DNA of 64,000 bases from Cordia subcordata (taxonomy: Eukaryota > Streptophyta > Magnoliopsida > Boraginales > Cordiaceae), in the NCBI GenBank assembly GCA_028554755.1, contig JAPTOF010000001.1, positions 32,817,501 through 32,881,500 on the forward strand. Direction: 5' to 3'. Positions within the stretch are counted from its first letter, which is position 1. Each line of letters begins with the position of its first letter. This document shows, one piece after another, positions 20,861-31,800 of this stretch. Both the position numbers and the translations under genes were made by a program. The notes under the pieces are model-generated. The model did no database searches and was not told the DNA's origin. It saw only the letters and a program-made list of their open reading frames with translations.

Positions 20861-22928
20861 AAAGCTTTCAATTCTCTGTCTTGTTGTAATATTAAGAGAT
20901 GATTCTTGTAACTTATCATTTTAGAGGAATTATGCAGGAATAATGTATCCTATACATGCCGAGTTATCTAGCTGAAATAAGCTCTGGCTCGACCAAGAAT
21001 TACGATAGAAGGATAAATAATGTTAGAGAAACATGCAAAAGAGATTTAATAATAGCAAATTATTTAAATCACTTCATTATAATAATGTTGTCAATTTATT
21101 ACTATTGAATTATCTCCCTTTCTTCTCTTAGCGGGAATTTATCATAACTTTTGTAAAAAGAATACAAAATTATTTCTTTAATCTTTTAACTTTTCAAAAT
21201 AACCAAAGAGACATCAACAAAAAATAGAGGGATGAGGCATAGCCATTTACAAGAATTTCATTAGACTAAGAAGCAAATTAACTTAGAAACCACTTGGAAA
21301 TAACACAGGAAGCTTCATGGAGCAGAAAGAGTCTAGTATCAAGCCCCATTGATCAGCAAGATTCCAGACAATTTTAAAGAATGTGCAAACAAAAAAGTCA
21401 AGCTTGTGCTGCTAAATTACCAGTGCGGTCTTAATTTTTTATCCAATCTGTTATTGGCCTGATCAATACGTTAGTCTCACAATTACAGACCCGTGAACTT
21501 TTCCAAACATCAGAATGAAGCTCGAAGAAGCTAGTAACTATTGAGACACAATGTCAGTCACATGAGTTAAGAGTTAACACTAACCTATGCACCTAATTAA
21601 TTTAGTGAAACTAAGAGTTTGAAACAGTATCAAGATTAAAATTAATCATTAGTGGTAGATTCATGCTGCACTGCAATAGACTTAAGCCAATTAATGAGTA
21701 ATCCATAGTCGTGACACTATCAATAAAGCCATGACATGAGAAACAAAAAGCAAATAACATAAACAGATTTACACTTTCCTCAATTAAACACAAAGAAGGA
21801 AAGAAATGAAAGCCCATTGCTGAAAACTCCTCTTATCTGCAGGAACGAGGAAGGATGGACCTATAAACTTTCGTTTTGACCAATTATATTATATTTTTGA
21901 TGTAAAATAGAAATCAAATACTTGGACATCATATTTTCCAATTTCACCCATAGATCAGTAAATAATATGAACAATCACTTCAAAGTCAACCACTACAAGT
22001 AGAAGCAAAATCAAACCCTGAATATCAAACACGAAATTCAGATTCAAATACACATCATTACGTATACCAATACTCATAAGTACCAAAACATGTAAAGTAC
22101 TAGTCTTTAAGTAAGAGATCTGAGGAAAAAAAAAAAAAGATTGTAAAGACCTAGAAACAAGCATGGTGAGTCAGCTTTTATGCCAATTCAAGATGAGAGT
22201 TCCACTTCACTTTAAAGTATAGGGAGGATATCTGAGTCGATAAGACCATATTCAAAAGAGAAATAAGTGGATTGAGTGTAAAGTATGAAAAGAAGAATCG
22301 GTTCAGATGATAATAAAAACGAAAAATGAAATGCAATACTTATTACCTTTTGTTTTCAAATTGTTTGCGAAAATGCAGCTTTATGACATATTTGGCATAA
22401 GATTATTCACCAGGTATCCACCTTATGAAGCAGACTGTCACAAGTAGAGATGTCCTCAAGGCCAAGCTCAAGAAGAATTGCAACCGTATGAATTCACCAT
22501 TTTCAACACAAATTCACTATAAAAACAACCAAGTAGAATTCATCATATGAACAAAAAGAGAGAATGACTATAATGAAAGCTATAATTTATTTTTCAAGCA
22601 GGAAACGGAAACGATTCGGCAAAATATTCTTACATCGGCTTTATGTGAACCAAATTGCCAAGATCAGGAGCTAAAAGTACCTTTGAGAGAGATCTTTCAA
22701 GATCCTGCAAAATGGGAAGCTTTCATGAGTCTTAGCAAAACCCATCTTAAGCAAAATGCATGTGATATGTGAAACTAATTCTTTTTGTTGTGAGTACACG
22801 AGTAGATTATATAAAATCCCAAAGAAATACTTCAACTTTCCCAACTTTCAGAAGAGAGCAAACCATATCAAGTATCAACAATGCAAATAAGAATCCATGG
22901 AAAATTGTATATTATTATTAAAATTGTA

Positions 22929-22957
22929 TATTATTATTATTATTATTATTATTATTC
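22929..22957. repeat. (ATT)n microsatellite
   Basis: About nine consecutive ATT units lie in the intron after exon 2 of the CACTA-borne gene. Confidence 0.9.
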
Positions 22958-23120
22958 CTTGTATGAGAAGTGGATTACATATCCTCGATTTGTGAGGAGA
23001 TATCAAATAGTAATCTCAAAATACTCACCATTTCATCAAGATGTTTCCCTTCCTGAGGCTCCTCAGCATCAAGACAATGTTTTAGATCCCTGTAGAGTTG
23101 ATGCTTCTTGGATTTGTCTA

Positions 23121-23547
23121 TGTTAGGAAATTAAGACACATAATACACATTCATGCAGTAGAATTAAAGCATGAATAACTAGAAAAGAATACGTACAATT
23201 AAACGTGATTCAGCCTCTGCCTACGTTCACAAAAAACTCTACTAATAGAAAAGAGTATTACAACCCAAGTGACTTTTTACGCGGATAAAAAAGTCTAAAC
23301 CCTCCCTCACAGTTGTTATAATGGTTCTCTCTCTCTCAACCTAGACCTATTGCAAGACACACATCTTACAACTAATGCAAGAGTCCTATATATAGAGGAA
23401 CTTCCTTGTCCTCCAAGCAAGGGTTTTCTAATATATCAATCCTATCATAATTAAGACGTTTACCATAACTGAAATTTTGACTCTCATTAATACTCTTTCC
23501 AATTTTTAATATGGGCTTGGGCTTAGCACTTGAGCCACAACCCAACA
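23121..23547 (-). repeat. Copia E 3' LTR
   Basis: 427 bp from TGTTAGGAAATT to CAACCCAACA, aligned with 25356-25787. A purine tract (GGGAGGAATT on the minus strand) adjoins its right edge. It includes TATATATAG near 23392, a TATA-like element close to the position of the one in the partner LTR. Confidence 0.85.
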
Positions 23548-24935
23548 AATTCCTCCCTTGGCGAGAAGTACCAAGAATCTCCACAGTAGGTGAGAATGTC
23601 ACTCTTCTTTTTTTCTCAGCCTTCACTTGAGCTTCTTCACACTTGTCACGTTCATCTCTCAATGCAGTGCATCCCTTCAAGTAGCATATGTCCTTCTCAT
23701 TTTTCCTCTCTTCAAGAACTAGCTCATTTCCATGATACATTTTGCGGCAGTCTCTTTCACTAATGTACTTGTACCCTCTTGATGCCAACTCACCCAACGA
23801 AATTATGTTGGGCACACAAGATCGGACGTACCTTGCATTGGAGATGGTCTTGATAATACCATTGTTGATCCTCAGGCGAACTCTTCCAATGCCAGCAACC
23901 TTCATCTTCTAGTTGTTTCCAACGGTAATGTATCCAAGCTTCTTCCCCAAAAGCAAAGTGTCGAAACTAGCTCTATCATTGCAAACGTGAAACGTTCCCG
24001 CTGAATCCAACACCCAATCAGTCTTCTTCCTTTTCGAGCCTTTATTAGCATCCCCGCTTACTACCATCAAAACAGTCTCACTGCCATCGCTATCATCACC
24101 CTTAATAAGGTTCGCGGAGTCCTCGCTATAAACCTTCTCCTTGCCCTTAGATCTCCACTCTCTAAGGCTCATCATGTCCTCTTTGAATCTAGGATATCTT
24201 GGTTGGATATGGCCCTTTTTTTTTACAGTAGTAGCACTGTTGATCGTCTTCTCCACCCCAAGCTTGGCTTTTCAATCTCGATTTACCTCTGCGAGAATTC
24301 CCTCTTCTAGAACTCCTCCCTCGATTCAAACCTTCAATGGTTAATGCTTGATCTCCACTAGGCACACTACTTCTTCCAAACATCCTCTCGTTCTCTCTCA
24401 AGAACACAGTTAGCTCTAGAGTCTTTTTCCCAACGAGGATTGATTGCACGAACAACTTGTACGACTTCGGCAAGGAAGATAGTAGTATGAGCACTTGTTC
24501 TTCATCCGTAATTCTCTTATCAGGCTCCTCAACACTTATGAGCTTGACCACTAACTCGTTGAATTTGTTAATGTGATCCTGGATGGCGGTTCCCTCTTCC
24601 ATCTTGAACGAGTAGAGCTCCGTCCTCAAACACAATCGGTTGGTGATCGACTTCGACTCATAAATATTCTCCAACTTGTCGAACACACCGCTCACCGTCG
24701 TCCCATCAATCACATGACATTTAATTTACGGTGCTAACGTCAACCGAATCGTACTTACGGCTCTTTGTTGTAAGGACTTCCACTTCTTCTCATTGACTTC
24801 TTCCGGTTTTGCCTCTTCTAGCACTTAATCAAGGCCATGCTGCACCAAAAGGTCCTCGATAGTATTCCTCCATAAGTTGAAGTTTAGTTTCCCATCAAAC
24901 GTTGGAACTTCAAACTTCATACCGATCGTCGTCAT
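23372..24935 (-). pseudogene. Copia E gag-protease, broken
   Basis: The minus frame opens at ATG 24935 with the copia gag opening MTTIGMKFEVPTFDGKLNF. The gag UBN2 region (SITNRLCLRTELYSFKMEEG, FNELVVKLISVEE) is at 24189-24713. The zinc knuckle CYYC lacks its downstream His/Cys pair because of a frame break. Protease follows (WVLDSAGTFHVC, ~24010, with DSA where DSG is normal) and a pre-integrase-like part to ~23690 (ISLGELASRGYKYI). The frame continues through KKRRVTFSPTVEILGT into the LTR. At least three stops or frame breaks occur. Confidence 0.75.
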
Positions 24936-25019
24936 GGCTCTTATGCACAAATTCGCTAAACTCAACAATCTAGCAAGAATTTGGCAAAATTGACCCCAAA
25001 AACGGATTCAGAATGTTAG

Positions 25020-25140
25020 ATAATGGTGAGAAGTCCCTCAGTCAACATGGTCAAACCCCTGCAGCCCTTCGGTCAATGCTGGTCAAATCTCTGTTTGACT
25101 TTTTGACCACAATCTCACAAAACTTGACTTGCTTGTATCT
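25020..25140 (-). promoter_or_regulatory. TTGAC cluster in copia E leader
   Basis: Seven TTGAC/GTCAA pentamers occur within ~100 bp between the primer-binding site and gag. TTGAC is the core of the W-box recognised by plant WRKY factors. Comparable clusters lie in the leaders of copias F, G and H. Confidence 0.6.
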
Positions 25141-25355
25141 CACAATCCGACTGTCGGATCGTCACGAAATTTTAGTAGCTTACTCTCCTTGCTGCAATAA
25201 ACACAACAACAAACGGATTGTCAATCGAACCCTGGAAAGGCCTCCAAACGTGACCAGCAAAATCAGTGAATTTTTTTTAACTCCTCTTCGACATTTTTTT
25301 TTTTCGTTTTTCGTGCAAACCAGCGTCATCCTTCCAACCTAGCCCTGATATCACT

Positions 25356-25787
25356 TGTTAAGAAATTAGGACGCATAACACACACTCATGCAGCGAAATT
25401 AAAGCACGAATAATGAGAAAAAAATACGCATAATTAAACGTGGTTCGGCCCTCTGCCTATGTCCACGAAAAACTTCACTAATAGAAAAGAGTATTACAAC
25501 CCAAGTGACTTTTTGTACGGATAGAAAAGTCTAAACCCTCCCTCACAGTGTTCTTACAATGGATCTCTCTCTCTCAACCTAGACCTATTGCAAGACACAT
25601 ACCTTACAACTAATGCAATAGTCCTATTTATAAAAGAGACTTCCTTGTCCTCCAAGACAAGGGTTTCCTAATATATCAATCCTCTCATAATTAAGACCCT
25701 TACTATAACTGAAATTTTGACTCTCATTAAGACTCTTTCCTATTTTCAATATATGCTTGGACTTAGCAGTTGAGCTACAACCCAATA
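25356..25787 (-). repeat. Copia E 5' LTR
   Basis: 432 bp from TGTTAAGAAATT to CAACCCAATA, aligned with 23121-23547. On the minus strand it carries TTTTATAAATAGGAC near 25625-25640, a TATA box at the expected U3/R border. Confidence 0.85.
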
Positions 25788-26035
25788 GCCTAAGACCTGT
25801 ATAGCAGACCTGCAACAAGCAAGAATGATTAGACATAGAAAATTATCAATCTACTTAATCAAACATCTTGAACTTAATCTAATACTAAAATATATTTCTC
25901 GATTAGTGAGGTGATATCAATTGTCATGAACTTTACATAAAAAATGGAACTACCATTCTCATAAAAAATACATTAAGAACTTTGCTCCATTAATCAAGTT
26001 GGAGACAGTGGTTAAGATTAAGAAAACATAAGAAA

Positions 26036-26262
26036 GGCGGATTAGTTTCAGAATGTGGGAGTAGGTTTGCAACTTTTAGAAGATTTCAGAGCAAACCATA
26101 TCAGCAATAACTGCATATTTACACAAAGATAACGATTTCACGTACTATCTTGCTGTATCTTCATTTTCTTTAGACTAATAGCTATAATTATCCTAAAAAG
26201 TGGCACATTTAGATATTGACAAAATGATAATGATCAGTTTTTAGAGTAATTAAATTAGATGT
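26036..26262. repeat. 227-bp internal direct repeat, copy 2
   Basis: Second copy of 20634-20860, located in intron 1 of the CACTA-borne gene. Differences are single-base changes and small indels. Confidence 0.85.
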
Positions 26263-26499
26263 CCTTCTATTAGATGCAAGATCCGATTCTTAACAATATT
26301 TACGTACCTGTATATCCTAATAATAAGTGCTGCTCTTCACATAAAAAACTTTTGATCATAAAGACTTTGAATGCTTCACTGGATTGACAACTACCCCTGC
26401 TAACTTGTCTATTTAACCATACCAATGACTCAAAGTGATGCAACATTGGAAAAAAGCAAAACAAATTATCAATCAAACTTTAATTTTTTTTTTTTAAAG

Positions 26500-26875
26500 T
26501 GTAAGGTCTAACCCCGTATTCTAATGGTACCTAAAGAATATGGGAAGACTTACCTTTTTTGTTGTCTTGCCTTTTTCTAGTTCTACCTTATTTGTAATTC
26601 TACATTAATTGTATACTGTCATATCCTGTAGTTTTTGAATCCTATAAATAGGTGCTTTGCCTATTGTAATAGGTGTGAAGGAGAGATGAGACGTGAGGCA
26701 AGTAGCAGAGAGCGTTTAGAGCTAGAGTGAGAGTCCATCTTATATTCATTATCAATATTGTCTTAATAAAATTCTCCATTTGCCTGTGAAGTAGACATTG
26801 GCCGAACTATGTAAAATAGTGTTGTTAATTTCTTGTTTATTTTGTCTAGGTTTACACCATGTTTTTTTTCCAACA
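26500..26875 (+). repeat. Copia F 5' LTR
   Basis: 376 bp from TGTAAGGTCTAACC to TTTTCCAACA. It has a TATA box (CCTATAAATAGG) at 26641-26652, ~230 bp before the LTR end. Confidence 0.85.
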
Positions 26876-27054
26876 AACTGGTATTGAGAGTTAGGATGTG
26901 GGTTAGGTATCGTTGTCGTGGGTATGCGTGAAAAACACGCGAAAAATTTGTTGAATTTGGTGCGTGAAGTTGTGGCAAAATTTTGGACGTATGAAGAAGG
27001 AAAATATGGTGTACTGCGCATGTGCGAGCTGCTGTGACAGCTTTGAACATGTTT

Positions 27055-27220
27055 AACTAGAGTTGACCAATCTTTGACTTTGACCATTGACTAGGTTTGA
27101 CCGAAGTTTGACCAGACCTACCCCAACATTTTTTGACATGCTGAGTCCATTTTTGCGATCCGCTTTACAAAATTCTACTTCGAAGTATGCATTTTAGGAT
27201 ATCGTCAACTTTGACCACGA
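27055..27220 (+). promoter_or_regulatory. TTGAC cluster in copia F leader
   Basis: Seven TTGACC/TTGACT motifs lie between the primer-binding site and the gag start, six of them within ~55 bp (27062-27115). All are in sense orientation. Confidence 0.6.
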
Positions 27221-27341
27221 ATTGGACTTTTGATCGAAGTTGAAAAGGGGGTATCCAAAGGTTTTTCGGCATGCTGAGTTCGATTTTGCAGTCAGTTTGG
27301 CCAAATTTTGTTCCGAGGTATGTGTTTTGGGAGAGACGAAG

Positions 27342-29069
27342 ATGAGTTCGACTTCGGCGAAGTTCGAGATTGAGAAATTCGAAGTTAAGGGCAGTTTTAG
27401 TGTTTGGAAGATCAAGTTCAAGGCTTTCATGGTAATGCAAGGACTTTGGAAGTGCTTGAAGGGAAGATCAAGAAGGAACTGAGATCGGAGGAAAAGGAGA
27501 AATCAGAGGAAAAGGCTATAAGTGCAATACACATGAGTGTTACTAATGATGTATTGATGGAAATAATCGATAAGGAGATAACGGTTGAGGCCTGGAAGAC
27601 TCTGATGGATCTCTATGTGTCTAAATTGTTGACAAATTGTCTCTATCTCAAGAAGAAATTATATATATACCCTCAAGATGAAAGAGAGTACACCCGTGAA
27701 AGAACATCTTGACGAGTTTAATTCCATTGTGATGGAATTGAAGAACATAGAAGTGACAATTGATTCGAAAGATGTTGCCCTTATTTGTGGTGTTCTCTAC
27801 CGCCCTCATACGATAACTTCATAGACACTTTATTATATGGACATGACAAGATCAACTTGGATGATGTTTTTTTAGCTTTAAAGTCCAAGGATTTGAAGAA
27901 AAAGTTCTCGGGAAACGGAGTGAAGGTTCAGGGAGAGGAATTAGTGAGTAGAGCAGTGAAACAAAAGAAAGAGAGATCTTAATAGAAGTCAAAACAAGAG
28001 CAAAAGATATGGCATCTTATGAATGTGGGGAAGGAGGTCATGTTAAGCACCATTGCCCAAAGAGAGGCGAGCAGGAATCAGCAAACATTGTGAATGATGT
28101 GGAGGACGAAAGTTCTGATAGTACTGGAGATGTCTTGTTTGTCACTACATGACAATGGCAAGACCAGTGGATTCTTGATCCTACTGCTACGTTTCACAAG
28201 TGTCCTAGGAGAGATTGGTTTTCTACTTATTCCAAAAAGAGCAGAAAAATCTATCTTGGGAATAACCTTACGTTGGAGGTGATTGGAACAGGCATCTCGA
28301 AGATCAAGATGTTTTATGGCACTATCAGATCTTTCGAGTGTTGGCATGTTCCTGAGCTGAAGAAGAACTTAATTTCTCTTGGGTGGTTAGATTCTCGTGA
28401 ATATGGGTTTCATTGCAAGAATAGAGTACTTAAAGTGCATAGGGGTTCTCGTTTGCTCTTAAGAGGGTTTTTGACAGATAGTCTTTGTGTTCTTAATGTT
28501 TGTACGGTCAAGGGCGTTAGGGCGGGAGATGGACAGAACGGTGCCGTCGAGCAGGCCGAGCTGTGTGGTGATGCTCTTGGGGCTCTGGAGGATGGCAATA
28601 GAGGTTCAGTCCGAGAAGAGATACAATGTGAACGTGTATCTCGAATTGAGCAGTGTAACGTTGTTACTGAGCAAATTGGTTATAATGAAGAATCCCGTAG
28701 AGATGGAAGAAGTGATGAGGCTTATGCTTTGAATGCCGCAACAGTGAGTATGCATGAGCAAGGGTTCTATGGTGGGGTTGAAGATGGTCAAAGGGTGGCT
28801 TAGTTGAAAGGCACTATGAGTGAAGAGATGGAGTCTCTTCGTGGATCTGAAGACGAGATGGAGTATGTGTGTGATGTTCTCGAATCAAGTGGTGTTAGCA
28901 TTAAGGTTGAGGATGTTGTAGAAAAAACTTGAGATATTTCACTTGCGAGCAACGTGGGTAGCGAGGATGGGGCGCTACGAAGACGTTGGAAGGTAGTGAA
29001 GAGGTCGCTCAGACGGTTGCGAGTCGTTGCCTGTACAGGCAATGTGAATGGTGAGCCCAGTTGGGGTTA
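27342..29069 (+). pseudogene. Copia F gag-protease-linker polyprotein, broken
   Basis: Gag opens at ATG 27342 (MSSTSAKFEIEKFEVKG) and shifts frame near 27440-27470. Its core (AISAIHMSVTNDVLMEI, VEAWKTLMDLYVSK) reaches 27700; a further block to ~27980 includes YDNFIDTLLYGHDKINLDD. The zinc knuckle near 28020 reads SYECGEGGHVKHHC, with Ser for the first Cys. Protease (WILDPTATFHKC, ~28165) lacks the DSG/DTG triad. From 28273 a 176-codon frame carries the pre-integrase motif (KKNLISLGWLD), then after CTVKG departs into sequence like the integrase-RT linker (SDEAYALNAATVSMHEQG; after a stop, MSEEMESLRG). The integrase and RT domains are absent. Confidence 0.8.
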
Positions 29070-29134
29070 GTTGGCAAAGGAGAGGAGAATTTTGGTTGGT
29101 CAATAGGGAGCGAATACGGTCCAAAATAGAGATT

Positions 29135-29512
29135 TGTAAGGTCTAGCCCGTATTCTTATGGTACCTAAAGAATATGGGAAGACTTACCATATTTGTTGTC
29201 CAGCCTTTTTTTCTAGTTCTACCTTATTTGTATTTTTACATTAATTGTATATTTCCATATATTGTAGTCTTTGAGTCCTGTAAATAGGTGCTTAGCCTAT
29301 TGTAATAGATATAAGAGAGAGATAGAAATGTGAGGCAGGTAGCATAGAGTGTTTAGAGCTAAAGCGAGAGGCCATCTTATATTTATTATCAACATTGTCT
29401 TAATAAAATTTTCCCTTTGCCTGTGGAGTAGGCGTTGGCCGAACCACGTAAAATAGTGTCATCGATTTCTTGTTTATTTTGTCTCGCTTTACACCATGTT
29501 TTTTTCCTAATA
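29135..29512 (+). repeat. Copia F 3' LTR
   Basis: 378 bp, aligned with 26500-26875. Its first bases are TGTAAGGTCTAGCC. The end TTTCCTAATA differs from the TTCCAACA of the 5' copy. Confidence 0.85.
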
Positions 29513-30059
29513 GAAAAAATAGAAAAGAAAGATTGAAACCACATGAAATTAAACTACAGAGGTAGGAACAAATTTCTAACTATAAATATTAAAATAAAAA
29601 AAATCTAAAATTTGATACATGTAAATGATTGAAATTAAAGCACTTCAGAAAATTAAAAAAATTTGAAAGTTAATAGATGGAAACTAAATCTTGTACTTTC
29701 ACTCATTTTTCAAGAAATCGTCATTCCAATACTAAAAATTCAATTTACAGTTACAAATTATGAACATCACACAGCGACTGTAACCAAATTAAGGAAAAAA
29801 AAAACACTAAATTCAACTAAATTTGATATCTTTGTTAGGTTCAGCGAGTGTCTAAGTGTGTCTGTGTATGAGAAAGACAGCTAGCACGAGAGGACAAAAA
29901 TGAGGAATTGAATTGAATTTAGAAGGAAACAAAAAATAAAATCGAACCTTCGATGCATGTTCAGCATTGTTTTAATGGAGATAGCTGCAAGGAGCCTTCG
30001 CATAGAGCGCACATAGATCTGAATGTAATATCACCATGAACACCATCACACATTTTCTG

Positions 30060-30116
30060 TCTCTCTCTATATATGTGTCTATATATATATATATATGTAT
30101 ATAAAGAGAGAGAGAT
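30060..30116. repeat. CT/TA microsatellite in 5' UTR of CACTA-borne gene
   Basis: CTCTCTCTATATATG, a (TA) run and AGAGAGAGAGA lie between the TATA box at 30123 and the proposed start codon at 30003. Pyrimidine-rich 5' leaders are common in plant genes. Confidence 0.8.
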
Positions 30117-30122
30117 CGATTT

Positions 30123-30132
30123 GTATTTATAG
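30123..30132 (-). promoter_or_regulatory. TATA box of CACTA-borne gene
   Basis: On the minus strand the sequence is GTCTATAAATACAAATC, a textbook plant TATA box, ~120 bp upstream of the proposed ATG. No LTR lies here, so this promoter belongs to the CACTA interior. Confidence 0.55.
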
Positions 30133-30639
30133 ACGAGTAGTTGAATTGTTAAGCGTTGAATATCACGAGAGAGGAGGCGTGAAGAGGATCAAAGAGGAGC
30201 GAGAGTAAGCAAATGGTGCTTGAAACGATCAAATGAAGCTCAGCTTCTTATACGTTTAACTTTCCTACAGATAGTTGTGGGTAATACAAAGGGAAAATAT
30301 GGTTCCGCTGGAAATAATAAAAATAATATATTTAAAAATCATAAACAAAATTAGATTTTAATTATTTAAATATTAAAAATTAATTTAAATTTATAATTAC
30401 ATATTATTGGGAATAATAATAGAGAATTGTAAAAAATTAGTTTTGCTCATAACAATATTTTAATATATTAAAGTTTAAAGGAAAAATAAAATAAAGTTTT
30501 AATAGCTACAAAAAATAGTAACTTAAAAAAAAAAGATGTAATTTTTAATTAGCCTTTAACATTTTTATTAATTTTTTTAAAGTAAAAAATTTAAGTACAA
30601 TAAAATTTAATGGTTTAAAAATTAAAAATTTAAAATAAA

Positions 30640-31594
30640 TAAAAATTATTTTAATTAATCTATTGGAAAGTCATAGGAAATAGCTATAGAAAAAATTCCC
30701 CTAGCTAAGGAATTACCAATGGAATTTAATTTCTTTTCATTATTCTGTTAGAAAGCATAGGAAATAGCTACGGATAAATTTTTGTAGGTAATTCCTACGG
30801 AACATAATCTGTTAGAAATAACTCCGATAATCTTTCTGTAGGAAATTTCCTACAGAATTCCCACGGAATGTAATTTGTCTTAATTATTCCATTGGAAATT
30901 CATAGGAAATAGTTACAGATAAATTTCTGTAGGTGAGAAATTTGATTTATTTTAATTATTCCAGTGGAAAGTTGTAGGAAATAGCTACGGATAAATTCTT
31001 GGAAAGTCGTAGGAAATAGCTATGGGTAAATTTTCGTAGATAATTCCTATGGAATACAATCTATTGGAAACAGCCATGTAAATCATTTCAGAGGAAATTT
31101 CCTATGGAATTCCCACATAATTTAATTTATTTTAATTATTCTGTAGGAAAGTCATAGGAAATAGCTATAGATAAATTTCCATAGGTAATTCCTATGGAAC
31201 ACAATCTGTTAGAAATAGCTATAGATAAATTTCCATAGGTAATTCCTATGGAACACAATCTGCTAGAAATAGCTATGAAAATATTTTCGGAGGAAATTTT
31301 CTACAAATTTCCTACGAAATTTTAATTATTCTATTGGTAAGCTATAGAAAATTGCTACAGGTAAATTTCCATAGACAGTTACCTACAAATCTTAAAAAAT
31401 AAAATTTAATTTTCATATATTTTGATTATTCCATTGGTAAGGCGTAGAAAATTATTACAGATTGGCAATGGAATTATGCCCGAAGGTATTTTCCAACGGA
31501 AATCAAAATATGCCGGTTTTCCTATGGCGTTTCATAGGAAATATGTTGGAAGTTAGCTACAAAAAATTTTCGATTGGAAATTTCTATTGGAAAT
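30640..31594. repeat. CACTA right subterminal repeats
   Basis: Dense degenerate repeats of ATTCCTACGGAA, GGAAATAGCTACGGATAAATT and CCGTAGGTAATTCC occur over ~950 bp, with longer internal duplications (for example two near-identical ~60-bp stretches around 31150-31270). Confidence 0.8.
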
Positions 31595-31613
31595 TGCAAT
31601 GTTTCTTGTAATG

Positions 31614-31800
31614 AATGCCTATCTTGTGTGGACATGATAAATATAAGAGGGAGTCGAGGCAACACAAGTCATGAAACCAAGACTCTTATCCAGCCAACTA
31701 AGTTTAGCTGTTGTTGTTGTTGATAAATATTAGCATATCTCAAAGCTTAGCTCGTTGCAATTGTATCTGTATAAGTGTATACTACCTGAGAAATAACATA
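31614..31800 (+). mobile_element. Copia D C-terminal tail and possible LTR start
   Basis: Directly after the CACTA right end the plus strand continues with a short frame containing HDKYKRESRQHKS, followed by TTTAGCTGTTGTTGTTG and an AT-rich stretch. In position it corresponds to the end of copia RNase H and the start of a 3' LTR. It joins in frame with the RNase H tail at 18805. No second LTR copy is present to confirm it. Confidence 0.4.

Larger units (their letters stand above)
19366..22421. other. CACTA interior, left part
   Basis: This is mostly unassigned, moderately AT-rich sequence. A short minus-strand frame at 20160-20231 (LETLNLGGFGE) ends in a good splice donor (GTGAG followed by GTAAGT), so further exons of the captured gene may lie here. 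It also contains one copy of the 227-bp internal duplication (20634-20860) and a 37-bp-period tandem pair (19975-20046). I recognise no transposase. Confidence 0.4.
23121..25787 (-). mobile_element. Copia element E, gag-protease only
   Basis: Minus-strand copia with LTRs 23121-23547 and 25356-25787. Flanking 5-mers GTCTA and GCCTA are a target-site duplication with one change. The primer-binding site, read on the minus strand just inside the 5' LTR, is AGTGATATCAGGGC, close to the initiator tRNA-Met type. The interior encodes gag and protease and then runs directly into the 3' LTR: integrase, RT and RNase H are absent. It is inserted in exon 2 of the CACTA-borne gene. Confidence 0.85.
26500..29512 (+). 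mobile_element. Copia element F, gag-protease plus linker tail
   Basis: Plus-strand copia with LTRs 26500-26875 and 29135-29512. The primer-binding site TGGTATTGAGAG (26879-26890) follows the 5' LTR (initiator-Met type). The interior is gag, protease, then a tail resembling the integrase-RT linker; integrase and RT/RNase H are missing. Copia G (32344-35407) has the same structure. I did not find a clean target-site duplication (TAAAG and GAAAA flank it). Confidence 0.85.
22422..30003 (-). pseudogene. Spliced gene fragment inside CACTA (function unknown)
   Basis: Minus-strand exon series with GT-AG borders that keep one frame open: exon 1 30003-29948 (ATG, starts MRRLLAAISIKTMLNMHR, donor AAG|GTTCGA); exon 2 25809-25788 continuing at 23120-23029 (acceptor TTGTTGCAG, donor ATG|GTGAGT; includes VLDKSKKHQLYRDLKHC); exon 3 22704-22681 (TTTTGCAG before, GTACTT after; DLERSLSK); exon 4 22466-22422 (LGLEDISTCDSLLHK, then VDTW and a stop if read through). 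Copia E splits exon 2 and copia F lies in intron 1. I do not recognise the protein. The Lys/Asp/Glu-rich sequence looks helical and soluble. Exon 4's acceptor is weaker than the rest. It could be a captured host gene or part of a diverged CACTA accessory gene. Confidence 0.45.
18806..31613. mobile_element. CACTA (En/Spm-type) DNA transposon carrying a gene
   Basis: The left end starts CACTACAAGAAAAATTG; the right end reversed reads CATTACAAGAAACATTG. Both carry hundreds of bases of short subterminal repeats built on CCGTAGGTAATTCC/GGAAATAGCTACGG, a hallmark of CACTA elements. No TNPD-type transposase is recognisable in any frame, so it is non-autonomous. Removing nested copias E and F leaves ~7.1 kb. 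The interior holds a TATA promoter and spliced-looking exons on the minus strand. It interrupts RNase H of copia D. Flanks are AACGC (left) and AATGC (right). If the element ends two bases later the 3-bp duplication would be CGC/TGC. Confidence 0.8.
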
